A stretch of 44,563 bases of DNA. It comes from Oribacterium sp. UBA4274 (GTDB taxonomy: Bacteria; Bacillota; Clostridia; Lachnospirales; Lachnospiraceae). Positions 24,061 through 33,564 of the stretch are shown here, one piece after another (the first letter of the stretch is position 1; each line of letters starts with the position of its first letter). The notes under the pieces are model-generated. The model worked only from the letters and a program-made list of their open reading frames with translations. It had not been told where the DNA came from and searched no databases. Where the stretch lies: assembly GCA_002396005.1 (NCBI GenBank), contig DGVW01000076.1:1-44563 (forward strand), written 5' to 3'. The position numbers and the translations under genes are program-made.

Positions 24061-25362
24061 TCAGGAACAGCTCTCGATGTTTCTTATGATCTCATCACAT
24101 ATTTCATCCACTGTCATATCATCCGTCTCAAGGATCACATCAGCAGCCTTGCGATATATCGGGTCTCTCTTTCCCAGCAGATCTGTAACATAGTTTATAT
24201 CAACATGACCTGCGAGAACAGGTCTCTCTGTCTGATTGACTGACAATCTCTTTATAACAGTTTCCGGTCTTACCGAAAGATAGAACACTTTCCCCTGCTC
24301 ATGCATAGCTTTTCTATTGTCTGCTCTCATAGGTGCACCGCCGCCTGTCGATATGATAGCTCCGCTGTCAGGTCTTATTTCCGAAAGTGTCTCTGTCTCT
24401 ATCTCTCTGAATCTGTCTTCTCCGAACTTCTCAAAGATTTCAGCAATGCTCATGCCCATCTTGTCAACTATATACTGATCCATCTCAAAGACCGGTTTAC
24501 CCGTACGTTCACTAAGCTTTGCAGAAACTGTTGATTTGCCTGATGCCATGAACCCGATGAGATAGAGATTACCGGAATTTCCACCTTCTGTTGACTCCAT
24601 ATCCAAAGCTTTCATGATTTCTCTGACTGTGGCTATAGGCATCTGCCCAGGTGCACTGGTTTCACCAACTGCGGCAAATGTATAATCCGATCCGAATACG
24701 GCACCGCTCACACGACTGACTCTGCCGAGATCTCCCATAGACATGGTTATCAGCTCATGCCTTCCCTGATCCTCTTCCTTGAATCTTGCTGTAGCATAGA
24801 GAAGTGCCGCCACATCAACAGGCTTAACCGGCATATATGCAGTCTTGATGATATCAGCGCCCATGTCCCTAAGTTTCTCAAACTTTCTTATGATCTCACT
24901 GCCTTCCGGAGTAGCATCAAAATCATGGAAGGAGGCAATAGTTCTGACCTTGTTTTTTCGGGCAAACCCTATAATCCTCTCTGAAGCGTTCTGCTCTGTG
25001 GTATCTTCGATATCTACATAATCGACATAACCGCTTTTTACCGCTTCGCCTACTATCATCTCGTAGAGCTCAGGCTGATTCGGAAACTCTCCCCCCTGCT
25101 TTTTAGTTCTTATAGTAAAAAGTATCTCCTTGCCGTGCATACTTTCCTTAAGAAGTTTAAGTATATCCCGCACCTTTTCACATAAACTTTTCACCACAGT
25201 ATCCACCGGCTTTACATCTGATGACAATCCTGCTGCCATTTCGGTGAGATCAAATCTCCACTCTACTACATCAACATCCGTTCCGGAGATTACCCTCACC
25301 TCTTTTTTTATCGAATCCTCGTCTTTTCCTGTAATTGGAACTATAACCTTCACTCTATGCAT
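24061..25362 (-). CDS. Bifunctional 3-dehydroquinate dehydratase (type I) / shikimate kinase fusion
   Basis: A 433-residue two-domain enzyme of aromatic amino acid biosynthesis. Residues 1-250 are type I dehydroquinate dehydratase: EWRFDL (Glu34), ASFHDFDATPEG (His146) and DIIKTAYMP (Schiff-base Lys173), with SAPGQMP near the end. Residues 262-433 are shikimate kinase: GFMASGKST (Walker A, Lys276), EMDQYIVDKMGMSI, and STGGGAP. All key residues of both halves are present, so both are probably active. The fusion joins steps 3 and 5 and leaves out step 4 (AroE). The gene follows nrdR by 8 bp. The standalone symbols would be aroD and aroK/aroL. Confidence 0.93.
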   Translation of the reverse strand: MHRVKVIVPITGKDEDSIKKEVRVISGTDVDVVEWRFDLTEMAAGLSSDVKPVDTVVKSLCEKVRDILKLLKESMHGKEILFTIRTKKQGGEFPNQPELYEMIVGEAVKSGYVDYVDIEDTTEQNASERIIGFARKNKVRTIASFHDFDATPEGSEIIRKFEKLRDMGADIIKTAYMPVKPVDVAALLYATARFKEEDQGRHELITMSMGDLGRVSRVSGAVFGSDYTFAAVGETSAPGQMPIATVREIMKALDMESTEGGNSGNLYLIGFMASGKSTVSAKLSERTGKPVFEMDQYIVDKMGMSIAEIFEKFGEDRFREIETETLSEIRPDSGAIISTGGGAPMRADNRKAMHEQGKVFYLSVRPETVIKRLSVNQTERPVLAGHVDINYVTDLLGKRDPIYRKAADVILETDDMTVDEICDEIIRNIESCS

Positions 25363-25370
25363 CTTCTCTG

Positions 25371-25838
25371 TCAGTCTCCGCTTTTCTGATTTTTAAGCAG
25401 CTTGCCGATTTCATCCACAAATGTATTAACATCCTTGAACTCTCTGTAAACAGATGCAAATCTTACATATGCAACCTGATCAAGAGACTTAAGCTTGTCC
25501 ATAACAAGCTCTCCAATCTCCGATGTCGGTATCTCACGATCTCCCCTGGAAAAAATCTCATTCTCGATTTCATCCACAACCTTACTTATCTCTGTTGTGG
25601 AAACCGGGCGCTTGTGGCAGCTTCTTACGATACCGGCTTCAATTTTGGAACGATCATACGGCACACGGCTCTGATCCTTTTTTATAACCATCATCGGCAT
25701 GGTTTCCAGCTTTTCGTAAGTTGTAAATCTCTTGCCGCAGATCTCACACTGTCTGCGCCGTCTTATGGCTGTATTGTCGTCAGCCGGTCTTGAATCGATA
25801 ACTCTTGTATCTTCTGCATTACAAAATGGACACTTCAT
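25371..25838 (-). CDS. nrdR: Transcriptional repressor NrdR
   Basis: NrdR is the ATP/dATP-sensing repressor of ribonucleotide reductase operons. This 155-residue protein has the N-terminal zinc ribbon (CPFC..CEIC, with RRRRQCEICGKRFTTYE), then an ATP-cone domain (MVIKKDQSRVPYDRSKIEAG to about residue 140). It overlaps the end of the DUF975 gene in an ATGA arrangement, so the two are translationally coupled, and is followed 8 bp later by the aroD/aroK fusion. NrdR-box-like sites occur at this operon's own promoter (27142-27157) and upstream of nrdD (36811-36826, 37100-37115), consistent with autoregulation and control of nrdD. Confidence 0.96.
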   Translation of the reverse strand: MKCPFCNAEDTRVIDSRPADDNTAIRRRRQCEICGKRFTTYEKLETMPMMVIKKDQSRVPYDRSKIEAGIVRSCHKRPVSTTEISKVVDEIENEIFSRGDREIPTSEIGELVMDKLKSLDQVAYVRFASVYREFKDVNTFVDEIGKLLKNQKSGD

Positions 25839-27019
25839 ACTTCCCCCTCCATATTATCGTTATTCACCACGTTATTGCTGCTATTCTCATTTGGGTTATG
25901 GAACGGATCCTGATTTTCAATCGTGATTCCATGATCCCTCTTCCACTGCTCATATGCTGCAAATGCATCTTCCTCAGTTTTGTAACTCTTCTTTAATTCT
26001 TTTTCCTCAATGCTTTCTTTAGGTGCTTCCGTCTTAATATCAGTATACTGACTCCTTACTTCTTCAAAGCTCTTGCGAGATTCCTCATTGCAAGGCGTTT
26101 CATTGTCACTGACATTTGCATCGTCTGTCCTTTCACTACCGATACCTGATACTGAAGCATCTGCAGCTTCACCCTCAGGTCTCGCATCACCTCTGACATA
26201 TGTGTCCTTAGGTGATGCCTCTTTGTAATCCGCATCCTGAATCCTGCTCTGATAATCCTGACCGTAGGCACTCAGATAGAAAATAGTGTAAGCAGTATTG
26301 AAATATGGTATCACCCAGAAGAACAAAAGTCCTCCCGTGCATATGCCTAACAGGAACCAACCTATAAAGCTCAGTGCAAATCCTAACATCTTCATCTTAC
26401 GATTTCTCATAAGATGTGCGGAAACTGCTATAGCTTTTGCAGCTTTCATATCCGGATGATCCGCAGAAGCATATCCTGACATACACAAAAACATCATAAC
26501 AATAAATACTAAAAAGCTTGTGATATAGCTTGTGATGTTATAGTCTCTGGAGCTGAAACCATACCTGATGCCTATATAGGTTTCCGGTATCATAATTATG
26601 AGCTCGATAAAATACAGGATAAGAATGACTCCAAAATAATGTCTCAAGTGAGCACCATTGGAAAATCCCTTGAATATATCAAAGGCACTTACCCGCTTTC
26701 CTTTGGCGATGTTTATGTACAGCATCTGGCTTCCAAGCATGAGCCCGAAATAAAGATAGAGGCCAATAAACAAAAGTGCAGCGATAACTATGCCGGTGCC
26801 TGCAAAAAACATAAGTCTCATCCTAGGATCATAACTTATAGCGTCCATGATAACATGTCCGGAAAGCGGTCCTACCACACCAAACATCACAGCTGCCACA
26901 AGTGCTGTGACCCATAGTAAGGAACATATAAACGAAAGAATCATAGCTCCGATAGCAGCCAAAAGATTGCCCTTCAACTGTCGTTTTGCAAATGTCTTGA
27001 TCTGTCTGATTGTCATCAT
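25835..27019 (-). CDS. DUF975 family integral membrane protein
   Basis: A 394-residue protein with about six membrane helices in residues 20-250 and a polar, acidic C-terminal third. The start IRQIKTFAKRQLKGNLLAAI and the VSAFDIFKGFSNG motif are typical of DUF975, a Firmicute family of unknown function. The C-terminus has EEDAFAAYEQWKRDHG, possibly a small helical element. GGAGG lies nine bases before ATG 27019. It is first in the DUF975-nrdR-aroD/aroK operon, and its stop overlaps the nrdR start by 4 bp. Function unknown; coupling with nrdR may be only positional. Confidence 0.85.
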   Translation of the reverse strand: MMTIRQIKTFAKRQLKGNLLAAIGAMILSFICSLLWVTALVAAVMFGVVGPLSGHVIMDAISYDPRMRLMFFAGTGIVIAALLFIGLYLYFGLMLGSQMLYINIAKGKRVSAFDIFKGFSNGAHLRHYFGVILILYFIELIIMIPETYIGIRYGFSSRDYNITSYITSFLVFIVMMFLCMSGYASADHPDMKAAKAIAVSAHLMRNRKMKMLGFALSFIGWFLLGICTGGLLFFWVIPYFNTAYTIFYLSAYGQDYQSRIQDADYKEASPKDTYVRGDARPEGEAADASVSGIGSERTDDANVSDNETPCNEESRKSFEEVRSQYTDIKTEAPKESIEEKELKKSYKTEEDAFAAYEQWKRDHGITIENQDPFHNPNENSSNNVVNNDNMEGEV

Positions 27020-27138
27020 ATATAAAAACCTCCGTTATGTCATCATCCATGAAGCTTCCCCTGTTAAAGCACATGTAACATACTGCCTGTATAGGGAAAG
27101 CAGCTTTCAATAGAAGATGCACGCTCTGTGCTCACTGC

Positions 27139-27157
27139 ATTATACCACATATTGTGT
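27139..27157 (-). promoter_or_regulatory. Extended -10 promoter overlapped by an NrdR-box-like site
   Basis: On the minus strand TGGTATAAT is a perfect -10 with TGn extension (27139-27147); no good -35 is seen. The 16 bases 27142-27157 match the NrdR-box consensus ACACWATATATWGTGT at 13 of 16 positions. A 12-bp palindrome AACTATATAGTT lies just upstream (27160-27171). This arrangement suggests that NrdR represses its own operon. Confidence 0.55.
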
Positions 27158-27204
27158 TTCAACTATATAGTTTGATTTTAATCTATAGTTATTGGTAAGA
27201 GCAA

Positions 27205-27280
27205 CAAAAAAGGAATTCTCTGTATCAGGCCTTATATCAATCAGAGTTATATCAGATCATAACCTAATACAGAAAATTCC
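27205..27280 (-). terminator. Terminator of the tandem chemoreceptor operon
   Basis: The arms GGAATTCTCTGTATCAGG (27212-27229) and 27263-27280 are inverted repeats matching at 16 of 18 positions. On the minus strand the stem is followed by TTTTTTG. The long loop may itself fold. It lies 25 bp after the stop of the chemoreceptor gene ending at 27305. Confidence 0.75.
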
Positions 27281-27304
27281 AATTATAAAAAGATTTATCC
27301 TAAT

Positions 27305-29380
27305 TTATGAAAGCTTATATGGTGCTACCAGATCATGCAGATTATTAGCTTCATCAGCAAGTTCGATACTTGCTGCCGCGCTTTCTTCGGAGGTTGATGA
27401 GTTCTGCTGTACAACCTCGGATATCTGGTTGATACCGATACTTATCTGCTCAAGCGAATCAGCCTGTTTAGTAGATGCATCGGATATCTGACTGATCATC
27501 TTGTTAGTCTCATCTGCATAGCCTGAAACCTTTTCAAGGGCTGCGGCTGTATCATCAGTTATTCCTTTTCCCTTGTTTACAGCTTCTGTAACCATCTGAA
27601 TGAGATCACTTGTGCTTTGCGCTGCCTCCTGACTTCTCTTTGCAAGATTTCCTACCTCATCTGCAACTACTGCAAAGCCCTTACCGGCCTGACCTGCTCT
27701 GGCTGCCTCGATAGCTGCATTCAGAGACAAGATGTTAGTCTGGAATGCGATATTATCGATAATGCTGATGACATCCTGGATCTTATTGGAGGCTTCCTCA
27801 ATAGCATCCATGGACTCCGTCAGCTTACGCATCTCTGAATTACTTACCGCTATCGCTTCTTTGGTCTCCAGTGCAAAGTTGCTTGCCCGTTCAGCATTAT
27901 CAGCATTTCTCTTGACATCTTCATTGACTGTGCTGATAGTAGCACTCAGCTCCTGAACCGATCCGGCCTGCTCAGTTGCGCCCTGTGCAAGGGCCTGTGA
28001 CCCATCGGAAATCTGTGAGGAATTCTGTGCCACCTTTGTAGCAGATTCATTGATTTCCATCAGCGATGCTCCGAGAGTCTGCCTGATCTGATTGATGGAC
28101 TCAAGCGTACTTCTCATATCACCGACATACTTATCCGGGCATGAGCTTGTTACTGTAAAGTCTCCGTCTGCCATTTCAGAAAGAACTCGCCCCACATCTG
28201 CAATAATCTGCTGAAGATTAGCTGACATTTTATTAAAGATCGAAGCCAATTGACCAAGCTCATCATTTGGATAATTCTGTTCTGATTTATTTCCGCTTAA
28301 GTTGAAGTTGCTGACATCCTCTGCCATTTCCATGAGAGGCTTAACCGGCGCAAGTGCCAGTCTTACAACCTGGCTTGCAATAAGTCCCAAAACAACTGTG
28401 CCGATAAGACCGATCAGTGCAACAATCATAAGCGAACCATATATAGCCTTGCGAACTTCGCTTAAATGAACAGTGTCGGTAATCATCCACTGAAGATCAG
28501 TTCCCTCTAAGGTTATAGGTTTGTATACAACAAAAGATGCTGCCCCGTTTACTTTGTCTTTCTCCTTTTTAACTGCTTGATTTCCACCGATAATGTCCTG
28601 CAAAACTGCCGTATCCATATCAGAGGATTTACCCACAGTCGACGGATCACCTGTATTTGAAATATAAATACCTCTATCGTCATATATCGCAAGGTGAGCT
28701 GTCTTGTAACCACCATTTGTAAAATTCAGTTTTGACAATGTTTCCAGGAGCATAGAACAATTGGCTACTCCGATGAACTTGCCTTTTTCTACGATCGGTG
28801 TACTTAAAGTAATGAGCGTCACCGTCTCCCCTGTTGTCAGCGTATAATCAAAAGGATCAGTGATATGTGGCATGAGCTTCTCTTTTGTAGGTGCATAATA
28901 ATCGCCGCTCTTGTACTCATCATAATTGTTAAGCACATCAACGCCCAGTTCAGCTCCACTAGGATATACATAATAGGACAACCCCTTTGGGGTGTTAGCA
29001 AAAAGTGCATCAGGTTCAAATGCAAAGTACCCAGAAAAAATCTCTCCTGATTCTACAGCATGCTTAAGTGATGCTATAATCGCATCTTCTCCCTTTTCCT
29101 GTCCCAATGGCTTGAAATTCAGGATACTGGCGCCCAAAGCTTCAGCGTAGATCTCCATGCCTTCCATATATTCCTGAACCGTAGAAATATTCTGATTGGC
29201 TACATTCTTTATCTGATTTGTGGTCATTTCATCCGCACTGCCGAATGTCATGAATCCAAATACTATACTTATAATCGTTACTACTATCGCCACTGATATG
29301 GCTATTATGATCGGGATGCGTGTCGCGATGCTCACATAACGCTTATTACCTGCGACTCCCGAACTTGATGATTTTTCCAT
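27305..29380 (-). CDS. Methyl-accepting chemotaxis protein (Cache-type sensor), tandem copy 2
   Basis: A 691-residue chemoreceptor. A short polar N-terminus leads to TM1 ([20 protein letters not shown], about residues 23-43), an extracellular region of about 270 residues of double-Cache type ([31 protein letters not shown]), TM2 near 318-342, HAMP, and the signalling domain with [20 protein letters not shown] and [18 protein letters not shown] at the tip. dCache domains usually bind small ligands such as amino acids; the ligand here is unknown. It is closely similar, end to end, to the gene upstream at 29455-31533, so a tandem duplication is likely. The long frame begins with TTG 29395; ATG 29380 behind AGGAGG is preferred. 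It is 74 bp after its twin and probably on the same transcript. Confidence 0.93.
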   Translation of the reverse strand: MEKSSSSGVAGNKRYVSIATRIPIIIAISVAIVVTIISIVFGFMTFGSADEMTTNQIKNVANQNISTVQEYMEGMEIYAEALGASILNFKPLGQEKGEDAIIASLKHAVESGEIFSGYFAFEPDALFANTPKGLSYYVYPSGAELGVDVLNNYDEYKSGDYYAPTKEKLMPHITDPFDYTLTTGETVTLITLSTPIVEKGKFIGVANCSMLLETLSKLNFTNGGYKTAHLAIYDDRGIYISNTGDPSTVGKSSDMDTAVLQDIIGGNQAVKKEKDKVNGAASFVVYKPITLEGTDLQWMITDTVHLSEVRKAIYGSLMIVALIGLIGTVVLGLIASQVVRLALAPVKPLMEMAEDVSNFNLSGNKSEQNYPNDELGQLASIFNKMSANLQQIIADVGRVLSEMADGDFTVTSSCPDKYVGDMRSTLESINQIRQTLGASLMEINESATKVAQNSSQISDGSQALAQGATEQAGSVQELSATISTVNEDVKRNADNAERASNFALETKEAIAVSNSEMRKLTESMDAIEEASNKIQDVISIIDNIAFQTNILSLNAAIEAARAGQAGKGFAVVADEVGNLAKRSQEAAQSTSDLIQMVTEAVNKGKGITDDTAAALEKVSGYADETNKMISQISDASTKQADSLEQISIGINQISEVVQQNSSTSEESAAASIELADEANNLHDLVAPYKLS

Positions 29381-29454
29381 ACTGCCTCCTACCAAGATGA
29401 AAAATCATGGCTTAAACATTTAGAAGAATATGACAGCTGTGATTGATCAACAGA

Positions 29455-31533
29455 TTATGGCAGCTTGAATGGAGCTACCAGATCATGCAGTCTGTTTGCT
29501 TCATTAGACAGCTCGATACTTGCAGCTGCACTCTGTTCTGAGGTTGATGAGTTCTGTTGTACAACCTGAGATATCTGATTGATTCCGATGCTAATCTGCT
29601 CAAGTGAATCAGCCTGTTGCGTTGAAGCTTCAGAAATCTGTTTGATCATATTATTGGTTTCATCTGCAAAACCGGAAACTTTCTGAAGCGCCTCAGCCGT
29701 TTCATCCGTGATATCTTTTCCTTTACTTACAGCATCAGTTACCATCTGGATGAGATCACTGGTACTCTGTGCTGCTTCCTGGCTTCTCTTGGCAAGGTTT
29801 CCAACTTCATCAGCAACTACTGCAAATCCTTTACCTGCCTGACCGGCTCTTGCAGCTTCTATTGCTGCATTAAGTGAAAGGATATTGGTCTGGAATGCAA
29901 TATTATCGATGATGCTTATGACATCCTGAATCTTGTTAGAGGCTTCCTCGATAGCATCCATAGAATCGGTAAGCTTATGCATTTCTTCATTGCTGACCTT
30001 GATAGCATCTTTTGTGCGTAATGCTATATCACTTGCACGCTCCGCGTACTCAGCATTGTTCTTGACATCTCCATTTACCGTACTGATCGTAGCACTCAAC
30101 TCTTGTACAGAGCCTGCCTGTTCCGTAGCACCCTGTGCCAATGCCTGTGATCCGTCGGAAATCTGAGAAGCATTGGATGCCACCTTTGTTGCAGATTCAT
30201 TGATTTCTTTCAGAGAATTGCCAAGAGTCCGCCTGATCTGGTTAATTGAATCAAGTGTACTGTGCATATCACCAACATATTTGTCCGGGCATGAGCTTGT
30301 AACTGTAAAATCGCCATCTGCCATCTTGGCAAGCACGTTTCCGACATCTGTGATGATTTCCTGCAGGTTATTGGACATCTTCATAAAGATCGACGCCAAT
30401 TGTCCCAACTCATCATTAGCATAATGGAAACTGTCATTCTGTGAATGCAGATCGAAATTTCCAACATTTTCTGCCATTGTCATAAGATTCTGAATTGGTT
30501 TTAAAGATGAACGAAGTATCCTTGCTGAAATAAGTCCGAGGACTACTATTCCCACAATTCCTATAATTCCCACTATAAAAAGCGAACTGTATATAGGTGC
30601 ATATACTTCATTTTTATGCACAATCTCAGTAAGCATCCACTGGAGATCAGACTCCTCAAGGATTATAGGAGAATGAACGAAGAAGGACGTTGATCCATCA
30701 ATACGATCCTTTGCTGTTCTTATCACGCTTTCACCAGAAAGTACACGACTTGTGATGTCAGCGTAATCATCCTCTGTCTGTCCGGCAAGGTCCGGCTTTC
30801 TGATATTGGTTATAAATATGTTGGATGCATCGGTTAATGTAAGATAAGCACTCTCATAATCGCCATCAGAGTATGACAGCTCACTTAAAGTATCCGCCAG
30901 CATGTCACAGTTAGCAACACCGATGAACTTACCATTGTCGATAATAGGCGTACTTAATGTTATGAGATAAACTGTTGTACCGTCTGTAAGATCATAAGCA
31001 TATGGCGCTGTAATATGCGTCATAAGCTTTGTCTTTGTCGGTGCATAGTAGTCTGCTGTACTGTAATCCTTATAGTCATTCAGGATATCTGTCGCTGTAC
31101 CTGTCCCACTTGGATATACATAGTAGGATAAGCCATCCGGTGTACCTTCAAACAGTCCGTTAGGCTCAAACGCAAAATAAGCAGAAAAAATCTTACCTGA
31201 CTCTACTGCTTGTGTGAGGGCATTAATAATCGCAGTCTCCCCTGCCTCGCGTCCCAATGATCTGTAATTCAGGATACTGCTGCCCAATGCATCAGCATAA
31301 ATATTCATACCGTTCATATACTTCTGAACAGTTATGACATTCTGTCTTGCCACATTGCTGATCTGATTCTGTGCCATGCTATTGGTATTTCTAAATGTCA
31401 TAACCCCAAAAGCTATTGAAATAATCAAAATAACCGCAAACACCGCACTTGCTACAATAGTCGGAATGCGCACAGCAAGACTGACAAATTTCTTATTGCT
31501 GTTCGATCCACTGTTTTTCACTAGTTTACTCAT
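29455..31533 (-). CDS. Methyl-accepting chemotaxis protein (Cache-type sensor), tandem copy 1
   Basis: A 692-residue chemoreceptor with the same layout as its downstream twin: TM1 near residues 23-43, a double-Cache-like extracellular region ([32 protein letters not shown]), TM2 near 320-343, HAMP and signalling domain. The cytoplasmic halves of the two proteins are nearly identical; the sensor halves differ more, as expected if ligand specificity has diverged. The ATG at 31533 follows the sequence GGAGGCAGT, shared with the twin; the longer frame to 31614 would begin within or close to the promoter. It is first behind the sigma-28-type promoter at 31605-31631. Confidence 0.93.
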   Translation of the reverse strand: MSKLVKNSGSNSNKKFVSLAVRIPTIVASAVFAVILIISIAFGVMTFRNTNSMAQNQISNVARQNVITVQKYMNGMNIYADALGSSILNYRSLGREAGETAIINALTQAVESGKIFSAYFAFEPNGLFEGTPDGLSYYVYPSGTGTATDILNDYKDYSTADYYAPTKTKLMTHITAPYAYDLTDGTTVYLITLSTPIIDNGKFIGVANCDMLADTLSELSYSDGDYESAYLTLTDASNIFITNIRKPDLAGQTEDDYADITSRVLSGESVIRTAKDRIDGSTSFFVHSPIILEESDLQWMLTEIVHKNEVYAPIYSSLFIVGIIGIVGIVVLGLISARILRSSLKPIQNLMTMAENVGNFDLHSQNDSFHYANDELGQLASIFMKMSNNLQEIITDVGNVLAKMADGDFTVTSSCPDKYVGDMHSTLDSINQIRRTLGNSLKEINESATKVASNASQISDGSQALAQGATEQAGSVQELSATISTVNGDVKNNAEYAERASDIALRTKDAIKVSNEEMHKLTDSMDAIEEASNKIQDVISIIDNIAFQTNILSLNAAIEAARAGQAGKGFAVVADEVGNLAKRSQEAAQSTSDLIQMVTDAVSKGKDITDETAEALQKVSGFADETNNMIKQISEASTQQADSLEQISIGINQISQVVQQNSSTSEQSAAASIELSNEANRLHDLVAPFKLP

Positions 31534-31561
31534 ACTGCCTCCTGCCTTGTATGAACAAATT

Positions 31562-31583
31562 TTTCCATGCAAAAACATGGAAA
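31562..31583 (-). other. Leader hairpin in the chemoreceptor 5' UTR
   Basis: TTTCCATG and CATGGAAA form an 8-bp stem around a 6-base loop, between the predicted start near 31598 and the ribosome site. It may stabilise the 5' end. Confidence 0.45.
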
Positions 31584-31604
31584 TTCTAAAATCACCTATT
31601 AATC

Positions 31605-31631
31605 TTATCGGCATGTAACTAATTTTCTTAA
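31605..31631 (-). promoter_or_regulatory. Sigma-28-type promoter for the tandem chemoreceptor genes
   Basis: On the minus strand: TTAA, 15 bases, GCCGATAA. The -10 is perfect, the spacing exact and the -35 three of four. Start expected near 31598. Chemoreceptor genes are classic sigma-28 targets. Confidence 0.75.
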
Positions 31632-31682
31632 GTATGGGATTAAATAAAAATATATTTTTGTAATCAGCACAGGATTGTATTC

Positions 31683-31711
31683 AAAAAGGACATTGCCGAA
31701 ACAATGTCCTT
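31683..31711 (-). terminator. Terminator of the tat-nrdG operon
   Basis: AAGGACATTG and CAATGTCCTT form a perfect 10-bp stem around six bases, followed on the minus strand by TTT. It lies about 110 bp after the nrdG stop. Confidence 0.85.
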
Positions 31712-31819
31712 ACACAGTCTGTCACGTATATGTTTTCCTAATGACCAATATGTTTTTTCATGACTTTGAAGTCTTATTTTGAATCCACGATGTTGAGGAC
31801 TCACTCATGATGATAAATA

Positions 31820-32377
31820 TCATAGATGAGCTGTACTTGATACAGTTGTACTTTCTCCCGGGTCCCACTGTATGACTTCACCTGCCTTGAGGGATTTCTG
31901 TACATCTATAGTTCTCTGATTGGAGGAACCTTTATATAGGAGAGTTATATCCTTAAGAGCCAGTTTAAACTCACCATCAACTATAACATCGGTTCTCTTA
32001 AGTATCTCCATAGTTTCAGGAAGTTCTTCCGCCATCCATCCCAACATATCTTTATCAAAAAGATATCCGGAAAAAATCCACAAATCCTTTTCGGGAAATC
32101 TCTCCTTAAATCTCTTGACCAGTGATATAAGCCCTTTTTGATTCTGCGGCTCGAATGGCTCACCACCGAGAATTGTCATCCCCTGATATGCGGAGTCACC
32201 AAGTTCATCCAATATCTTGTCCTCTATATCCCTCGTAAACTCATCACCATAATCAAACGGCCAGGCTATCTGATTGAAGCACCCCGGACACTCATGTGTA
32301 CAGCCGGAAACAAACAGACTGAGCCTTACTCCCGGACCATTTGCTATATCAAAAAACTTTATTTCTGCGTAATTCAT
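31820..32377 (-). CDS. nrdG: Anaerobic ribonucleotide reductase-activating protein NrdG
   Basis: A radical-SAM activase that puts the glycyl radical on NrdD. The 185-residue product begins MNYAEIKFFDIANGPGVRLS and carries the cluster motif CTHECPGC (Cys-x3-Cys-x2-Cys), then MTILGGEPFEPQN, the SAM-binding GGE element. Length is normal. ATG 32377 has GGGAG upstream; the longer frame to GTG 32404 has no such site. Unusually, it is not next to nrdD (2 kb away) but follows tatC by 56 bp, apparently as the last gene of the tat operon. Confidence 0.95.
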   Translation of the reverse strand: MNYAEIKFFDIANGPGVRLSLFVSGCTHECPGCFNQIAWPFDYGDEFTRDIEDKILDELGDSAYQGMTILGGEPFEPQNQKGLISLVKRFKERFPEKDLWIFSGYLFDKDMLGWMAEELPETMEILKRTDVIVDGEFKLALKDITLLYKGSSNQRTIDVQKSLKAGEVIQWDPGESTTVSSTAHL

Positions 32378-32433
32378 AACTATATCTCCCGGAGCAGGAT
32401 ACACCTATCCTTTGATGTCCCCTTGATTCAGGC

Positions 32434-33297
32434 CTATGTTTCCGCTGAAGCTTCATCTTCAGCGATTTTCATTTTCTCTTTCCTTCGGAATACTCCGAAA
32501 ACTGTACACAATATGATACTGAGTTCATACAGAAGCAGCATCGGCAGTGCCACCATAATCTGCGATACTATATCCGGTGGAGTCACAACCGCTGCCATAA
32601 AGAAGATAACAACTATCATTATCTTACGTGCCTTACGCATCCACTGAACCTTGATGATTCCAAGCTGTGTAAGCAACACAGAAACCACAGGGAATTCAAA
32701 AATCACCGCAAAGATGATAAATATGGTCATAAGAAACGATATGTAATTTCCCACACTGATAGATGCCGTGACACCTACTCCGCTGCTCATATCCAAGAGA
32801 AAATAGAGCATGAACGGGATAAGTATCTTATAAGCAAAAAGAATTCCCAAAAACCCAAAGACTATTCCGAAGATAAGTGTAAGCAACGTAAAAATCTTTT
32901 CTGTATGCTTAAGTCCCGGACTCATAAAAGCATATGCCTCATAAAATATCAGCGGCAAACCTATGAGGCATGCAAAGATGATTGACAGCGAGAAGTATTG
33001 TATCAACATCTCCTGCGGTGCTATATAAACAAACTGATATCCCCTGTCTCTTCCTATATTGAGTAACACAGTTATGATATCCTGCGCAAAATGCAGCCCC
33101 ACTATCATAGCAATCACAAGTACAACTATGATCACGATGATTCGGTTTCTTAACTCTGTGAGATGCCCACTGAGACTCATCTCTCCATCACCTTCTGCTT
33201 TTTTGGCGGAAGTTTTCATCCTAACCTTATCCTCAGCTTTGTCTGTGGTTCTTTTCACATTTTTTTCTGTACCGACTCTATCAGTCCTTTTTCTCAT
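32434..33297 (-). CDS. tatC: Twin-arginine translocase subunit TatC
   Basis: The six-helix receptor of the Tat protein export system, which moves folded proteins. The family start MSLSGHLTELRNRIIVIIVV is followed by FVYIAPQEMLIQYF, FYEAYAFMSPGLKHTEK and a P-rich VVTPPDIVSQIM segment, all TatC hallmarks. The frame carries an extra 40-residue, Lys/Arg/Glu-rich N-terminal region before MSLSGHL. Three starts are possible: ATG 33297 (used here; overlaps tatA by 17 bp), ATG 33219, or ATG 33180, which would give a normal-length TatC. I cannot decide between them. nrdG follows by 56 bp. Confidence 0.93.
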   Translation of the reverse strand: MRKRTDRVGTEKNVKRTTDKAEDKVRMKTSAKKAEGDGEMSLSGHLTELRNRIIVIIVVLVIAMIVGLHFAQDIITVLLNIGRDRGYQFVYIAPQEMLIQYFSLSIIFACLIGLPLIFYEAYAFMSPGLKHTEKIFTLLTLIFGIVFGFLGILFAYKILIPFMLYFLLDMSSGVGVTASISVGNYISFLMTIFIIFAVIFEFPVVSVLLTQLGIIKVQWMRKARKIMIVVIFFMAAVVTPPDIVSQIMVALPMLLLYELSIILCTVFGVFRRKEKMKIAEDEASAET

Positions 33298-33481
33298 CCT
33301 CTGCTGCCTTTGTCTCACTTACTTTGCTGTCTTTTGAATCATCTTCTGCTTCATTAACTCCCTCTCTGAAGCTCTTTATGGACTTACCAAACATCTTTGT
33401 AAGCTTTGGCAGCTGTGTTGGTCCAAATACTATGACTACAATTGCAAGTACGATAAGTAATTCCTGTGTTCCTATTCTCAT
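33281..33481 (-). CDS. tatA: Twin-arginine translocase subunit TatA
   Basis: A 66-residue protein: a short N-terminal helix (TQELLIVLAIVVIVFGPTQL), the PKLTKMFGKSIKSFREGV amphipathic helix, and an acidic, Lys-rich tail. This is the standard TatA form that polymerises to make the translocation pore. AAAGGAG precedes the ATG. It lies between the TatB-like gene and tatC, and its tail overlaps the likely tatC start. Confidence 0.92.
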   Translation of the reverse strand: MRIGTQELLIVLAIVVIVFGPTQLPKLTKMFGKSIKSFREGVNEAEDDSKDSKVSETKAAEDEKKD

Positions 33482-33525
33482 ATTTTTCTCCTTTGATATA
33501 TCTAATTAATATATTTATGTACTTT

Positions 33526-33541
33526 GCACACGGATGTGTGC
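33526..33541. repeat. Short hairpin GCACAC-GGAT-GTGTGC between the tat genes
   Basis: A perfect 6-bp stem with a four-base loop between the TatB-like gene and tatA. Nearly the same hairpin (GCACAC-GAAT-GTGTGC) sits inside the MITE-like element at 40482-40497. No U-run follows, so it is not an ordinary terminator. Confidence 0.5.
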
Positions 33542-33564
33542 TTTAGCAGTGTCAAAAATAATAG

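Noticed and set aside
28390..28410. GCCGATAA on the plus strand
   Set aside because: It is inside a chemoreceptor coding region, antisense, with no plus-strand gene downstream; a chance match.
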